DNA from: Ceratorhiza oryzae-sativae
Taxonomy: Eukaryota; Basidiomycota; Agaricomycetes; Cantharellales; Ceratobasidiaceae
DNA: 64,000 nucleotides
NCBI GenBank assembly: GCA_030998015.1
Contig: JARWMV010000013.1
Coordinates: 124,001 to 188,000, forward strand
Direction of reading: 5' to 3'
Part shown: positions 1 to 11,500 of the stretch, one piece after another
How the letters are laid out: every line of letters begins with the position of its first letter
Position numbering within the stretch: the first letter of the stretch is position 1
The notes under the pieces: model-generated
Told to the model about the DNA's origin: nothing
The model's database searches: none
What the model saw: the letters and a program-made list of their open reading frames with translations, nothing else
Made by a program: the position numbers and the translations under genes

Positions 1-1248
1 AAGGGAACATGTTCTGCAGAATAGACACTCATTGTAACCCAACCCCCCCCAAAAAAACATGCATATCACATACCTGGATTGTGTTTGGGGAGTAGCCCAA
101 CCTGGATATGTGTGTTGTTTCAGAAGGAGCACTGGAAGTCTAAGCTAGGACTTACGCAATGTAACATGCCAGCCAGGGCACGGGCCGTGAACGCTCCTCT
201 CGAAAATCCGAATATTGAGATACGGTCACCGTCTGTAAACAATAATCGATTAGTGGATTGAGACAGGAGAAGCAAGGCACTCACCTCGATACGTTTCCAT
301 TAGAAACTTGTAGCCGTCAATGACCTGGATTGAGATCAGTCTTCGGTGACACGGGATAGAAGATGAATATCGTACATGCTGGTAGAGGAACCTAGGGGCA
401 AACGAAAAGTTGAACACCACTTGGCGAAACAATAGAGGGAAACTTACGATGCAAACCCTTTATCGACCGTCTTGGCGAGTTCGAGTCCCGCGCTGGTTAC
501 CAACCCGGGTGGCCCATAGGTCCCAACGCCAGTCTGATAATATACCTGACGCAAAACCACTGTCAAACCGGACCGCGATATAGTGTGAATCCTCATACCA
601 GCTGACGATCAGGATCATTTTTCTTCAACAGCTCCATCAGCTTGACCACATTCGTATTCTAGAGATTGATTCAAAAACTGCGTAAATGTAAGAAACGATA
701 GGCTTACCTGGTTACTGAAGTGGTTGGATGTTCCGTCGAAGGATAGAACCAGCGACCTCTATAAAGAAATTCTTTAGTCTCAATACGGAAGGGCTGATCA
801 AAACCAAACGTGCCGCTGGACGAGCAGAGTCTTTCCTCCCAAGGCGGTAGTAGGTCTCGTTCCGAGTAGGATGCACGTACTCGATAAAGTCGAAGTGCTG
901 GTCCAAATTAATTTCGGCGGGGCGGAAGTCTCCAAACGAGTCCTGCAACTCCATCACAAGCGACCGCTCCCCTGCATTCCTCTGAACAATCTCGACTTTC
1001 CTGGCTTTATGATGAAAGCCAGACAATCCTAATTTGAGGGTATCGTTTTCGACCCCGAGACAGGCGGAGAGATTGAGGGTGTTGTCGCCAGTCTCTTCGT
1101 CGAACTGAATTTGTTTGGATTTGCCTTGTTCTGTTAAGGTCGCGGTGAGGATGACACCTTCAGAATAGGTCGAGGGTGTATTCTTCGGCAGGCAGAGGTG
1201 GTATAGACGATGACTTGGAACTTCGAGACTGGTAGATGCGCTAAGCAT
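1..1248 (-). CDS. DUF2235 alpha/beta-hydrolase-like protein, 5' part; 3' end beyond window
   Basis: Minus-strand multi-exon gene running off the left edge. Exons with GT/AG borders and continuous frame: 758-708, 658-599, 545-448, 391-376 (a 16-nt exon), 324-285, 232-156, 101-74 and 13 to the edge. They read SLVLSFDGTSNHF, then NTNVVKL, TGVGTYGPPG, DGYKFLMETYR, GFSRGAFTARALAGMLH and VGLLPKHNPEHVP. This is the DUF2235 signature with a G-F-S-R-G nucleophile elbow; the family is related to the catalytic domain of Tle1-type phospholipase effectors, but its substrate in fungi is unknown. Upstream in the same direction, 1248 to about 785 encodes an open segment whose pattern (VILTATLTE, then LVMELQDSFGDFRPAEINLD) weakly resembles a CVNH lectin domain. 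The joint between it and the exon at 758 is not clear (a 46-nt intron starting GTTTTG or a 28-nt one would fit), so the start codon at 1248 is tentative. The hydrolase call is firm; the fusion is not. Confidence 0.8.
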
Positions 1249-3892
1249 CGTGGGAGTAGACGGGGCGATGGAAGGGACAAGTGTGAGTGATGTTGGCCGA
1301 AGCGGATATGCTCGTTTAATTTATACTGCCGGCTGATGCGTAGCATGCTGTTCAGCCATTTTTTGATGAGCAAAATTTCAGTGGGGTTTCCATGAAACGG
1401 ACGATGAAATGACCGATTTCGGCACAAAGTGGAGACGTAGGTTAATCAGTAACACGGGGATTCCGCGTGAGGGTGCACCGCTGAGCGGCGCTCATCCCGC
1501 TGCGACAAGTCAAGGAAGCATCACAAGTGTGGAAACTGTCGATAGAGTGTTGCAAATGTTTGAACAGAGAGCCAGTACTAGAATAACAATGTTCGACCAG
1601 AGTTACATAGTAGCCAGCATAAAGCACCTGCTATAAAACCGACCACTGATAGAGGCAATTCGGTTTGATGTCCCCAGTAATTGTCGTGGACCTCGGTCTT
1701 GCCACGATCCCCGAGAAGTGCCTATGGGTTGGTCGAACAGGACAGGCGCTGCCAGCTGTACGCATCGACATCGGGCGCAAAGACGCCTTGGAACACATGA
1801 CTCGAATTTCCGACGGTGGTCATCAGTAGGGTCTAGGCTTGAGCAATAGGACACCGGATACCGCAGCGACTCGAGGTGACTGGTCCGGCTCATCAGTGTC
1901 CAGCCAATCATTGGTTGCAGAGGCACGGGTTGAAATATGATGCTTGCGACTCCCGAGGATACTGGGCTCATCGAGATACTAGGTATTGTGGGTATAGTCT
2001 CCGGGAAGCCTGCCCGGTAAGTTCTAGAACGCACTCGTTTGATCGACGCATGTCGAATAGACTTCAATAGTGACAACGGGGATGAGCCTCGCGCTCAAAG
2101 TACACAGCTGGTTGCCAAGCTATTGTTATGGATAGAGTTTGGCTTGCAAAGCTCTGCTTGGCTGCTTATGCCTGCCGAATAGCGAGTGCGCTAAAAGCCG
2201 AACACAGGTTTCGAAGGCGAAAGCGTCCTGGGTTCCGATAAGCATAGAGTGTATCATTCCGAGAGTCGTTCCACAGCTTTGCAATTACGTATTTATACTC
2301 TCCTCGTTGTGTAGCTGCATCCACCGAGCAAAATTGAACTAGCAGTGTTGCAAGCTAAGAGTGACACGGGAGTGGGTCACTGCACCAATGAGATGTACGG
2401 AAACCCCTACAAACAGTCCTGCTAATTTGGTCGGAAAGTTACCAGAGATTCGAAAGTGTCATCCCAGGTCCCGCAGCTTCCCCAAGTGGGCAATCAGGAT
2501 CCTACTAAAAACGGTGTATCTAGTCATTCAGGTCAAAAAGGTTCCGGACGCGTATATGGGCCATTTTATGTACGTTTTGGTGGTAAGGCCATTTCCTGCG
2601 GAATTTGGGTATGTTTACAGCTTCAGGTGGGTGAGCTAAATGACTAGGATAGCCTCCAAATCGTACGATCGGGATTTCGTTTTCATTTTCGGTTGGCGGC
2701 TTTACCCGCGTTGTTGTAAATGTGCCGATGCTTGCGGAACCGTTGTCTGAGCCCTCGAGGAGTTCTTTCAATACCCCTCCAAAGATGCCCCTTCAGCCAA
2801 ACCCCGGATATCTAGTTCGCGTGAACTAGCCCCACAGGTCCAACGATGCTTTTGAGCGCTCGTGAGACCCGAAGTAGCATGCGCTACCAGCGCTACCGGG
2901 ATCTAGTAAGCGCGCAAAAGCTTGTGGCGTTACTACCGCTGGCCAGATATTCGGGTTTTGGCCGAGCCGCACCTAGAAAGGAGTTCCTCATTTTCGGGAG
3001 GTTCTGGCTGTTAGGGGAATTCCACCGGGATGCAGGACCCCACCCCCCCAGACACGCTCATCATTTGGCCAGCCTTCCTTAGCTTGAACAGTGGCGGGTC
3101 GGGTTGGGGTATTTGTGTTGGATTGAGCAAACTCTCGCTCCAAAGCGCCATTACGCCTGAAATTATGTAAATTAGATAGACGTGAGTGATATAAGGAGTT
3201 GCTGGTACTGAAGACTTTCATATCAATACGCCCAACATTCCACCTGCTGCAGGGTGAATCAATCGTGGTATCTCCAATATTTCCTATATATCCAGCCCGA
3301 AGGTCATGAAACACACGCAACCACGAAACAGACCCATAGCGGTATTGAAGTTTCGCTCAAAGTCAGAAACCGAATACTGGAAGTGATTGGCCATGGCTAG
3401 TGAATGATACGACTCTCATACTTGCCCTGCGCACAGCCGTCGTTTTGGTCGTCATCCATGGTGGTTGGAGTGAGTCCACCAGCGGGGAAGGTTAACGTAT
3501 GGTAGATCAAAACACAAAGGAGGTCGATGATCACTTGAGGTGTTTGTCTTATTTTGTCAGATCCGATCGAAGTGTTTCTGACAGGAATGACGTCATAAAC
3601 ACATGCCGCGAAGATTTCAGCCCAGTCACCCGGCGTTTGGCATAAGCTTAAAGTCTGCAAGAATCAAATTCATAATCTTTACACCAATATCTTGTGCAAG
3701 GACAATCTTGAGAGAAGCAAGGCGAATACACAAAGTAAATTCCAATATCAATTACTACAAAACATCGAGGTCATCGTACACACATGCTCAGTTCTATCCA
3801 GTAAGAAATACTAATCCAATCTCAAAGCACAAGCAAATACCGAAAGAAACGAATCAAGAACGAATATTAAGTTTGGGTAAGGTTAGGAACGC
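1249..3892. other. No recognisable gene
   Basis: Only short open frames on both strands, none with a motif or a convincing exon chain that I recognise. The last 100-150 bp before 3892 are the 3' flank of the pheromone gene and resemble the 3' flank of the copy at 21994 (shared words such as CAATCTCAAAG/CAGTCTCAAAG and CAAGAACGAAT). Confidence 0.4.
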
Positions 3893-4003
3893 CTAGGCGA
3901 TGACGCAGTACATGCTGCCCTTGTTGCTGTCGCCCCTGTCTTCATTGACTGGCTGCTCGACCTCCGGAGAGGAAGTGTAGATGTATGCAGCGGTGGAATC
4001 CAT
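3893..4003 (-). CDS. Lipopeptide mating pheromone precursor, copy 1
   Basis: A 36-codon reading frame ending Y-C-V-I-A-stop, a canonical CaaX farnesylation motif. Basidiomycete B-locus pheromone precursors are short peptides of this kind, cleaved near the C-terminus, farnesylated and carboxymethylated on the cysteine, exported, and sensed by STE3-type receptors. The start at 4001-4003 is preferred because a TATA-like element (4091-4100) lies about 90 nt upstream; a longer in-frame start exists but lies beyond that TATA. The N-terminal part is MDSTAAYIYTSS and the C-terminal part is DRGDSNKGSMYCVIA. Cleavage after the E-D-R run would leave a mature peptide of about ten residues ending in farnesyl-cysteine; this is inferred by analogy. 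Two paralogues lie at 4901-5008 (dead) and 21994-22104 (intact). Confidence 0.85.
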   Translation of the reverse strand: MDSTAAYIYTSSPEVEQPVNEDRGDSNKGSMYCVIA

Positions 4004-4088
4004 GAGTGACAACAAGTATGAGCCAGGGGAGTTTGTGAGGAGTATGAAAAGGCCGCACTGTACTGAAGAATAAGCCGTGGATGGCACA

Positions 4089-4100
4089 CCTCTTATATAC
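4089..4100 (-). promoter_or_regulatory. TATA box of pheromone copy 1
   Basis: Minus-strand GTATATAAGAGG, about 90 nt upstream of the pheromone ATG. The same position in copy 3 holds CATATAAG (22190-22198); in the dead copy it is degraded to CATAAG (about 6165-6171). Confidence 0.6.
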
Positions 4101-4900
4101 GCTCGACGCATACTATGGCCGTATTGTTGGTGGCCCACAATGAAGTGTCGCAGTCTCATCTTGAAAGTACAAAGGGTGGCAAATAACATGCCAGATTCCG
4201 GCTGTGACCGAATCAGGCCCCGAGCACTCAGGGACAACCGCGTTGTGAACGTGGATTCGACAAACGATCGCCTCGAGGAGTGAACATCTCAATTGACTCG
4301 AACCGAGACTTATTCCGGCGACCTACCAGCCGGTAATTGCAAACTGGATCGTTGAGTCCGCAGGGACGAGGTCGACCTAGCGGGGTCTCGGTTGGAACTT
4401 GGCGAGTCCCGCACGAGTTTTATTACCGTTAGTGGAACTGATCAAAAAGCATATTCGTGTGGAATAACTAGGATTCCGCCCAGCGAGTGGAGCTTAGCCA
4501 CATTCGATCCTGTCACTTGCCAGCTTTTCTGATTTCTCGATTTATGGCACGACAAACTGTTGTCCCGCAGGCCCAATCGCCCTACGCTCCAGGCATAGTA
4601 TCCTAAAAGTTGGTTGTTCTTTTAGATATTCAACCACTGTATAAATAGTTCAACCCAATGCTATTCTGGAAAATGGTCGTAAGCGTCGGACCATTCTTGG
4701 CATTTCAACTGGGGATGGGACGTTCAAAAATAACACCAAATTCCAAAAGGATCTTAACATTGGACGCAAATAGGGGTACAGACGCCACGGTTATAGATTT
4801 CAATCCAGTATCAATCGTCATATTAACCTCAACAGTTAAATGAGTCACACGCGAAACGGCAAAAAAAATCATGAACGAAAATGGCGGTTGGGTGATACAT

Positions 4901-5008
4901 CTACGCAATGACGGAGTACATGCTGCCCTTGTTGCTATCGCCTGTGTCCTTGTTGACTGGGTGCTCCACCTCGGGGGAGGTGTAAATATATGCGACGGTG
5001 AAGTCCAC
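4901..5008 (-). pseudogene. Pheromone precursor pseudogene, copy 2
   Basis: Collinear with copies 1 and 3 over its whole length (shared core AYIYTS.PEVE and DSNKGSMY), with no internal stop. Two changes should abolish function: the initiator ATG is GTG, and the CaaX cysteine is serine (YSVIA), so no farnesylation could occur. It is also one codon shorter. A LINE fragment (5071-6130) sits in its 5' leader and pushes the TATA region about 1.06 kb away. The rest of the reading frame is preserved, so inactivation is probably fairly recent. Confidence 0.8.
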
Positions 5009-5058
5009 GGCAAACGAGTGGGAATAAGATGCGTACGTTTTGAGTGCGGAGAGGCTGA

Positions 5059-5070
5059 ACTGTACTGGAT
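5059..5070. repeat. Left target-site duplication of LINE fragment
   Basis: ACTGTACTGGAT, identical to 6131-6142. The same word occurs uninterrupted in the leader of pheromone copy 3 (about 22154-22164), showing the original unoccupied site. Confidence 0.85.
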
Positions 5071-6130
5071 TTTTTATTTATTTTAAATCAAGTATATTAT
5101 AGTCGTTTCAAGGCCAGGCCTTATGGTGCGACTTTCTAGCTACGGTTACAGTACGGAACGGAGAAGAGAGAGAACAAAGGGACTCCTGTCACTGGACGAC
5201 AAACTGTACAGCGGAGGTGTATGCTAAACTAGAGTACTGTGCGATAGAACTGCGGTGCGAGCGAGAGAAAGAACTACAAGTTAGCGTAAGTAAATATCGA
5301 GACGACGTGTGCGCCGGACATATTCCAGAAGCGCGTTAAGTCCAGAGCGAGAAGAAAAAAGAAACGAAAGCGAGAGGTGCTGCCCCCCCTTAGTGGTCAA
5401 GACGTGCTGCCGAATCGCCATGTACTTTGGGCAATGCAGAACGAAGTGCGAGACCGATTCCTTAGCTTCGCCGCAGGCCTCACAGGTAGGTGAATCGACG
5501 AGGCGGAGGACGTGGAGGTGTTTTTGAAGCTGAACGTGTTGAACGATTCCGTGCATATATCGAGCATATATCGATATTTTACCTTTCCTTTGTCTCGCGT
5601 CCGACATTATGTGTTTTATCTCCGTTTGTACTTTCTTTCTCTCGTATACACGCCGATGTACCGCCTGGATTTATCCGTTGTATTCTATATAAACGAATGT
5701 ACAAGTCGCTCGATCGACAGCGACGTTCTCCCCACTCATCTCTAGCGGGCTCAATCCGCTTCGTCTCACTGCGCTAAGTCATACATTGGAGCGCATTTAC
5801 TCACTGCGCTTCAACAGAACGTGGCCGGTTAGTGGTCGGAAGAGGAGTGTGACTTGCCCCCTCTTTAGGTGCGTTGTGTTCTTTATGAAGAGGCTTGGGT
5901 CGACCGAGGGGTACCTGCCTAACAGCTTGGTTCCCGCTGGCGAGCTTGTCCAGTTTTTGAGGGCATACGCTCGGTTCTCCTCTTTAGTTCGAGCCTTAAC
6001 CAGGTGTCTTGTAATGATTCTGGGGTATTGAGGAGGGGTGAGATCGTGGGCGTACTGTTCGCCTTTCGCAGCTAGTTTCGCTTCTTTATCCGCCAGAATG
6101 CTCCCTACGTCGCCATGGTGTGACGGGCAC
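5071..6130 (-). mobile_element. 5'-truncated non-LTR retrotransposon (RNase H tail plus zf-RVT)
   Basis: The right part (6130-5797, minus) encodes the end of an RNase H domain (HHGDVGSILADKEAKLA). The left part (5607-5281) encodes the C2HC zinc-binding tail found after many LINE reverse transcriptases (CEACGEAKESVSHFVLHCPK). An A-rich 3' end (T-rich on the plus strand at 5071-5085) abuts the left duplication, as expected for target-primed reverse transcription in minus orientation. RNase H and zinc-finger parts are separated by about 200 bp of unrelated sequence and a stop at 5797, so the copy is dead. It carries no reverse transcriptase domain, meaning it was truncated at insertion. Confidence 0.8.
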
Positions 6131-6142
6131 ACTGTACTGGAT
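6131..6142. repeat. Right target-site duplication of LINE fragment
   Basis: ACTGTACTGGAT, matching 5059-5070. The pheromone-type promoter resumes immediately after it (AAGGTCTTAT at 6161-6170). Confidence 0.85.
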
Positions 6143-7674
6143 GATACGCATGGGCCAGTGAAGGTCTTATGTCGGCTCGAGGCATACCATAGTCATGGTT
6201 GACAAATCTGTAACTTACATGTGCTGTAACTGTCCTACGTAACCCAATGGGTTGAGTGAACAGAATACACCCGAATTTTAAAAGATTATGTTTGAAATGA
6301 TAGCGGGGTCCACCCACATAATACAAGTCTCGCAAGATATTGAAGTGCAGCAACCGAGTCGAGAGCATGGGGGAACAAGGAGCCGTACACGATTGAGGAG
6401 TGTTCTGAGTCCTGGAACGAGGTTTACGTCATGCTGCTACATACATGCTGAGGGTGTGTCACAGTCGTATTCCAGGAGCCCATAATGGAGCTACAAGGAC
6501 TCATGCCAAAGACAACGAATGAAGAAAGTAAACCTGTCGATCTCTCTGCACCAAGAGCCCAACACTCAGAGACAATAGAGGCCAAGGCCGTGCGACGTTA
6601 AAGCAGATTTGAATATTCATCGATCGAGCTTGGGAATAGGCAAGGTGTCTTAATATGCTTCAGTTTGTCTGCCAGATTGCCAAGTGACCCAGCGGCCGTA
6701 TCTATTGACCCAATACGACCGTCAGGGTTGCGTCACGGAGAATTGCTTTCTGGATCACTTCAAATCCTGCCAGGATGTTTTCAGGGTGAGGATTGAGAAA
6801 CGATTCCGCCTTGGTCCCAAGAGAAAAACGAAACCTGAGTGGATGGGTCAGGTCCCGCTTAGCCGTCTTCAACAACGAGGTTTCGCACTCCCGCCTCGAG
6901 CTAGGTGGCAGACTTGAGTGCAACCGTTGTCGTTGGAAGCAATTGAGACCTTACATGCACGCAGAGCGACAGATCAAAAGCCGGCGTGGTTTAATTTAAG
7001 GGACCCGGTACACTTGCGCTAGCAGCATTGATCTCTGACTTTCATCATGGAGAGGGTAGCAGGCTTGACGTAGATTATAAGGTAGTATAATGGTCACCTG
7101 ACCAAACAGATTAACCAGGCGTGCATATTTATTGTAAGGTCCTACAATTCACCGGCTTAATCGGTCAGCCAGTCGGCTATTCTAAATCACATGTCCGGCT
7201 TACCTGTGGGGCCAGACCTACGAATGATGCCAGGTGGGCGCTGCACATTATAAGGTCTTACAATTCACCGGCCGAATCGGTTGGGTGTGCGGCTCTTCTA
7301 AATGTTACCGGCATCTCGCCCGATTGAGCCGGGAATGCATAAGCTGCCTGGTGTAACACAGATTATCTTCCCGTATAATCTTTGTGTCCTGCTTGTATTG
7401 GGTGAAAGCATTACATACACAGCAAACCTTGAAAATTAGTGGCTGGATGTCGCAAATGAGCACGGCTTATTGCGTGCCATCAAGCTTACAATCGCTCGGC
7501 ATCCAGCCGTCAATACAGCTGGCCTGGGTGTGCTCGTATTGGGAATCCCTCGGGAATCTTGCAACAGTGTATATGCGATAAAAGAATCAATTAATATGTA
7601 TCTAAACTAATACATGGGGCGGCCTCTGACTAATGGTAAACGAGGTACACAATCAAAAATTTGGGGGAGCTCAG
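6143..7674. other. Displaced pheromone promoter, then unassigned DNA
   Basis: The first 100-150 bp continue the upstream region of pheromone copy 2. The remainder has only short frames that I cannot assign, apart from the imperfect repeat at 7134-7303. Confidence 0.4.
7134..7303. repeat. Imperfect direct repeat, two 54-bp units
   Basis: Units at about 7134-7187 and 7250-7303 share TAAGGTC(C/T)TACAATTCACCGG, a diverged middle, and CTAAAT at the end. Function unknown. Confidence 0.6.
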
Positions 7675-8202
7675 TCAAGCCGATGAAGAATCATCACCTA
7701 TGTCGTCATCGCCTTCGACTTCTGCTTCGAGAAGCGCCAGCGTTCCACCAGCACTATCATCGTCATATCCATTTGTATCTCCTTGGATAGCATCTGGAAA
7801 GAGTGTTCTACAAGGACTTCAGCGTGCTGGTTCTACGATTCAAGCTCAGCTGAACTCACTTGTTCCACCAGTCGATGAGTACCTTTGCACGCCTCTGAAA
7901 CTTTGGAGCTTCGAGATACTCACGAATCCTATCATAGAACTCGACATAGCTGAATGTCTCACTATCCTCGTCAAAGGACATCTCCGAGGTGAGCGCATAG
8001 CGGGTCTAGCAAGATCATGTGAGATAGGGAGTGGCAGTGCAATCAATCGAAAACTTACCATCACAGCCACGTATGCGAGGAATGCTGTGGTGATCTTTGT
8101 TAGCTTGTACTTCGCCGCGATACCCTTTCGCCCTCTTCGCACTGTATTAGGTAGTACTCTTGCATTTGGGATGACAGAGGAGGGGGATCTAAGGATCACA
8201 TT
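7675..8202 (-). pseudogene. DUF6698-like gene, 3' part (split by gypsy element)
   Basis: Three minus-strand exons: 8202-8059 (ILRSPSSVIPNARVLP, GRKGIAAKYKLTKITTAFL), 8005-7860 (TRYALTSEMSFDED, FYDRIREYLE, WWNK) and 7807-7675 (LFPDAIQGDTNGYDDDSAG and an acidic tail to TGA). Introns are GTAAGT..TAG and GTGAGT..TAG. The pattern (KGIA.KY.LT.IT, then Y..FYDRIR and WW) fits the Agaricomycete DUF6698 family, often found near transposons and of unknown function. The 5' exons are at 15123-16115, with a complete LTR retrotransposon in between, so the locus cannot give its original protein. A 195-codon plus-strand frame here is a shadow. Confidence 0.7.
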
Positions 8203-8577
8203 TGTCGACGACAACAAGTCAGGCGACAAGGAAATAGTAAGAGAATAAAAGAACTTGTATTCGACGAGAGGTCAAGTTCTTGAGGAGTCCTCTGCGAACT
8301 TGACCTGGTTTATATACATAGTATGAGCCACATCATAACAAACAAGTCTGTACAGTGAGTCACAACAGATAAGAGATAGAAGCAGTAGAAGTGACTGCGG
8401 AACTGCGGAATTTCACATCAGAGTTGAAATACATCTCGGTTACTGGTCCGGAACATTCCCTGAGTCATGTGACACAGATATACCATAAAAGGCAAGTATG
8501 TTTTGAAGATGATCTCATAAAATGTAGTAAATCGAGAAAATATTGTAGAGTGGATGTATGCGTGTCAGTTCGTGACA
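8203..8577 (-). repeat. 3' LTR of family 1 element
   Basis: 375 bp, TGTC..GACA. It is preceded on the sense strand by the purine tract AAGGGGGGAAG. The pol stop codon (8565-8567) lies inside this LTR. Confidence 0.92.
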
Positions 8578-11500
8578 CTTCCCCCCTTCAAGGCACGGGG
8601 GTCCTGGGGTGCCTTTGGGTGCGACTTGACATAGTCAGCAATGAGTTCTGGTGCGTTCACCAGGTCGTCATAGGTTAACCATTGTCGCTTGTCATAGCCG
8701 AGCCACTTGACATAGTATTCGAAGACGTTAGATCTTTTGTTGTATCGTGACTTTATGATCTGTTCCACTTCGAACTCTTCTTCCCCTTCAGGAGTTACCA
8801 CAGGTAGTGGTGGGGGAACCTGACGGCCATAGGGGTCGTCTTTATATTTGGTCAGGAGTGAGACATGAAACACTGGGTGTATTTTCATGGTTATCGGTAG
8901 GTCCAATTTGTAGGCATGTGTGCCATGTTGTGCTACCACCTTGAATGGTCCAACTCTTTTATGGGCCAGTTTCCTGGAGGCCTGCTGTGTCCGTATGTTT
9001 TTGGTATCAAGCCAAACTTTGTCTCCAACTTTAATAGCTTCAGGGGTTCGATGCTTCTGGTCGTAGTATTCCTTGATCCTCTGGTTTGCTATTTCCAGGG
9101 CTGCCTTGAGTTCGTCATGACCCTTTTGGAGCCATTCTGCATGGTTGTCTGCTAAAGGGAGTTCTGGTTCCTCCCTGTCCCCGACTGCTAGCCTTGGGTG
9201 GAAACCGTAGTTTGCAAAGAATGGTGATTTGCCAGTTGAGGTGTTGACACCATTATTGTAAGCAAATTCAGCTAATGGTAAGAGCGCGACCCAGTCATCT
9301 TGTCTGTCTGATACATAGTGTCTGATGTACCCTTCCACTACTTGGTTGGCTCGTTCGGACTGGCCATCTGTCTGAGGGTGGTATGCTGTGGAGTAGGAGG
9401 GTTTTATATCCAGTCGTTTGTATAAGTGCCTTAAGAATTTGGATGCGAAGTTGGGGCCACGGTCTGAGATTGTTTTCCGTGGTAACCCATGGAGTTTCCA
9501 TACATATGTTAGGAACAGGTTGGCGCAATCCATAGCACTGGCTTCCGATTGACATGGAATAAAGTGGACCATTTTTGTCAGGCGGTCGACAACTGTAAAT
9601 ATGGCATCAAATCCCTCTGACAGGGGTAGCCCGGTGATCAGATCGTAGGTAATTTCTTCCCAAGGTTTTTCTGGTGCAGGTATTGGGTTTAAGAGCCCTG
9701 GGGGAACTTGGTTGCTGTGCTTGTTCCTGATGCATGACTCGCAGTGTGTGACATATTCGTTGACTGATTTTTTCATTGATAACCACGTGTATTTGCGATT
9801 TAACAACTCATATGTTCTGAACTGTCCTGGGTGTCCTGCTGCTGGACTATCGTGACGGCTTTCAATGACCAGTTTGCGAAGTTCTTTGTTATTTGGGACG
9901 TAGATTCTGCCCTTGTGTCGTAAGAGTCCTTCATCCCATTCCCAATCTTTGACCTTCTCATTGTCATCTAGGGCTTTTAGCACTTTTGACAGGTGCTCAT
10001 CCCCTGGGATAGCGTCCCTAATGAGTTGTTCCAGGTCATGGTCTGGTGTGATTGCTTGTAACCACAGAGATTTTAATTCCAAAAATTGGTTTTGTGCAAG
10101 CAGAGCTTGGCTCTCACCCCCCTCTTTAGGGATGTGTCTTGACAGCCTAGAGAGTATGTCTGCCCAGCCGTTCTTTGCCCCTTCAATATATAAAATCTTG
10201 AATTCGAACCTGGATAAGAACTCATGCCACCGTGTGACCCGACCGTTCAGTGGCCGATTTGTCTTCCAATACTCCAAATTCTTGTGGTCACAAACAATGT
10301 TTACTGGGTGTTTGGCCCCTTCTAGCAAATGACGCCAGTGTTTAAGGGCCTTGATAATTGCCAGCATTTCTTTGTTGTAGATATCGTAGTTTCTTTCTGC
10401 TGGGACCATTGCCTTGGAGTAATAGGAAATTGGGTGGAGCATTCCGTCCTCTCCGTATTGTAATAATACAGCGCCTGTGGCATAGCCTGAGGCGTCGGTT
10501 TCCAAAATGAATGGTTTGTTGGGCTCTGGCTGAATTAGGAGGGGGGCTTCTTTTAATTTTTGCTTCAGCAGATTCCATGCTTGATCCCTTTCTTCTGTCC
10601 ATTCCCATTTTACATCCTTCTTGACAAGTTCATAAAGACATCTTGTGATTTTTGAAAAGTCTTTTATGAAGTGCCTCAACCAATTTGCAAACCCCAACCC
10701 TTCCAGGACTTCGGTTGGGTTGGTAGGGGTTGGCCATTCAACAGCCTTTTCAACCTTGGCTGGGTCTACTTTAATTCCCTGGGGAGTTACTACTATCCCC
10801 AGGTAGTCCACTTCAGTGACGTCAAAAACGCATTTCTCCAGGGCGCAGTATAGACCAGCCTTTTGAAGCGGCGCAAGGACTTCTCTGACATGTTCATTGT
10901 GTTCTTCCTGGTTTTTGAGAATACTAATATGTCGTCCATGTAAATTACAACGTAAATGCCTTCGATGTCCTGGAATTCTTCTCGGATCATGGCCATGAAG
11001 GTTCCTGGTGCATTCTTTTGACCAAATTGCATGACTAGGGCTCATACAGCCCGTATTTGGTCTTGAAAGCGGCCTTCCATTCGTCTCCTTCCCGAATTCG
11101 TATGAGGTTGAAACCCCACTTTAGGTCAATTGGTGAATATCTTTGCCCCCGCAAGTTTCCACAATATCATTGATGCGTGGGAGGGGTACACATTGGAGAC
11201 AGTCATTTCGTTTAGCCGCGGTAGTCGATGCACATGCGCAGCTTCCCATTCTTCTTTTTGACGAATATGACTGGATGCCATTGGTGACCTTGAGGGTCTG
11301 ATATGCCCTGCTTTCAGTTGGCGATCCAAGGTTTTGCGCAATTCTGCATCTTCCTTGACACCCACGCTATATATGGGACCATGCCTTGGCTTGGCATCTG
11401 GTTTTAAATCTATTTCCATATCCCACTTTATGGGGTGGTAGTGGTTGGACGTCGTCTTCTTCAGCGAATATTTTCTGGAATTCTTTATATTTTGTTGGGA

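Noticed and set aside
3893..4237. 114-codon version of pheromone copy 1
   Set aside because: Its start lies upstream of the TATA box and the extension is not shared with copies 2 and 3.
7081..7110. GGTAGTATAATGGTCA resembles a tRNA-Asp D arm
   Set aside because: No anticodon arm, T arm or acceptor pairing follows.
7661..8248. 195-codon plus-strand frame as a gene
   Set aside because: The minus strand gives a spliced protein matching a known family pattern, and the last codons of the plus frame are LTR sequence.
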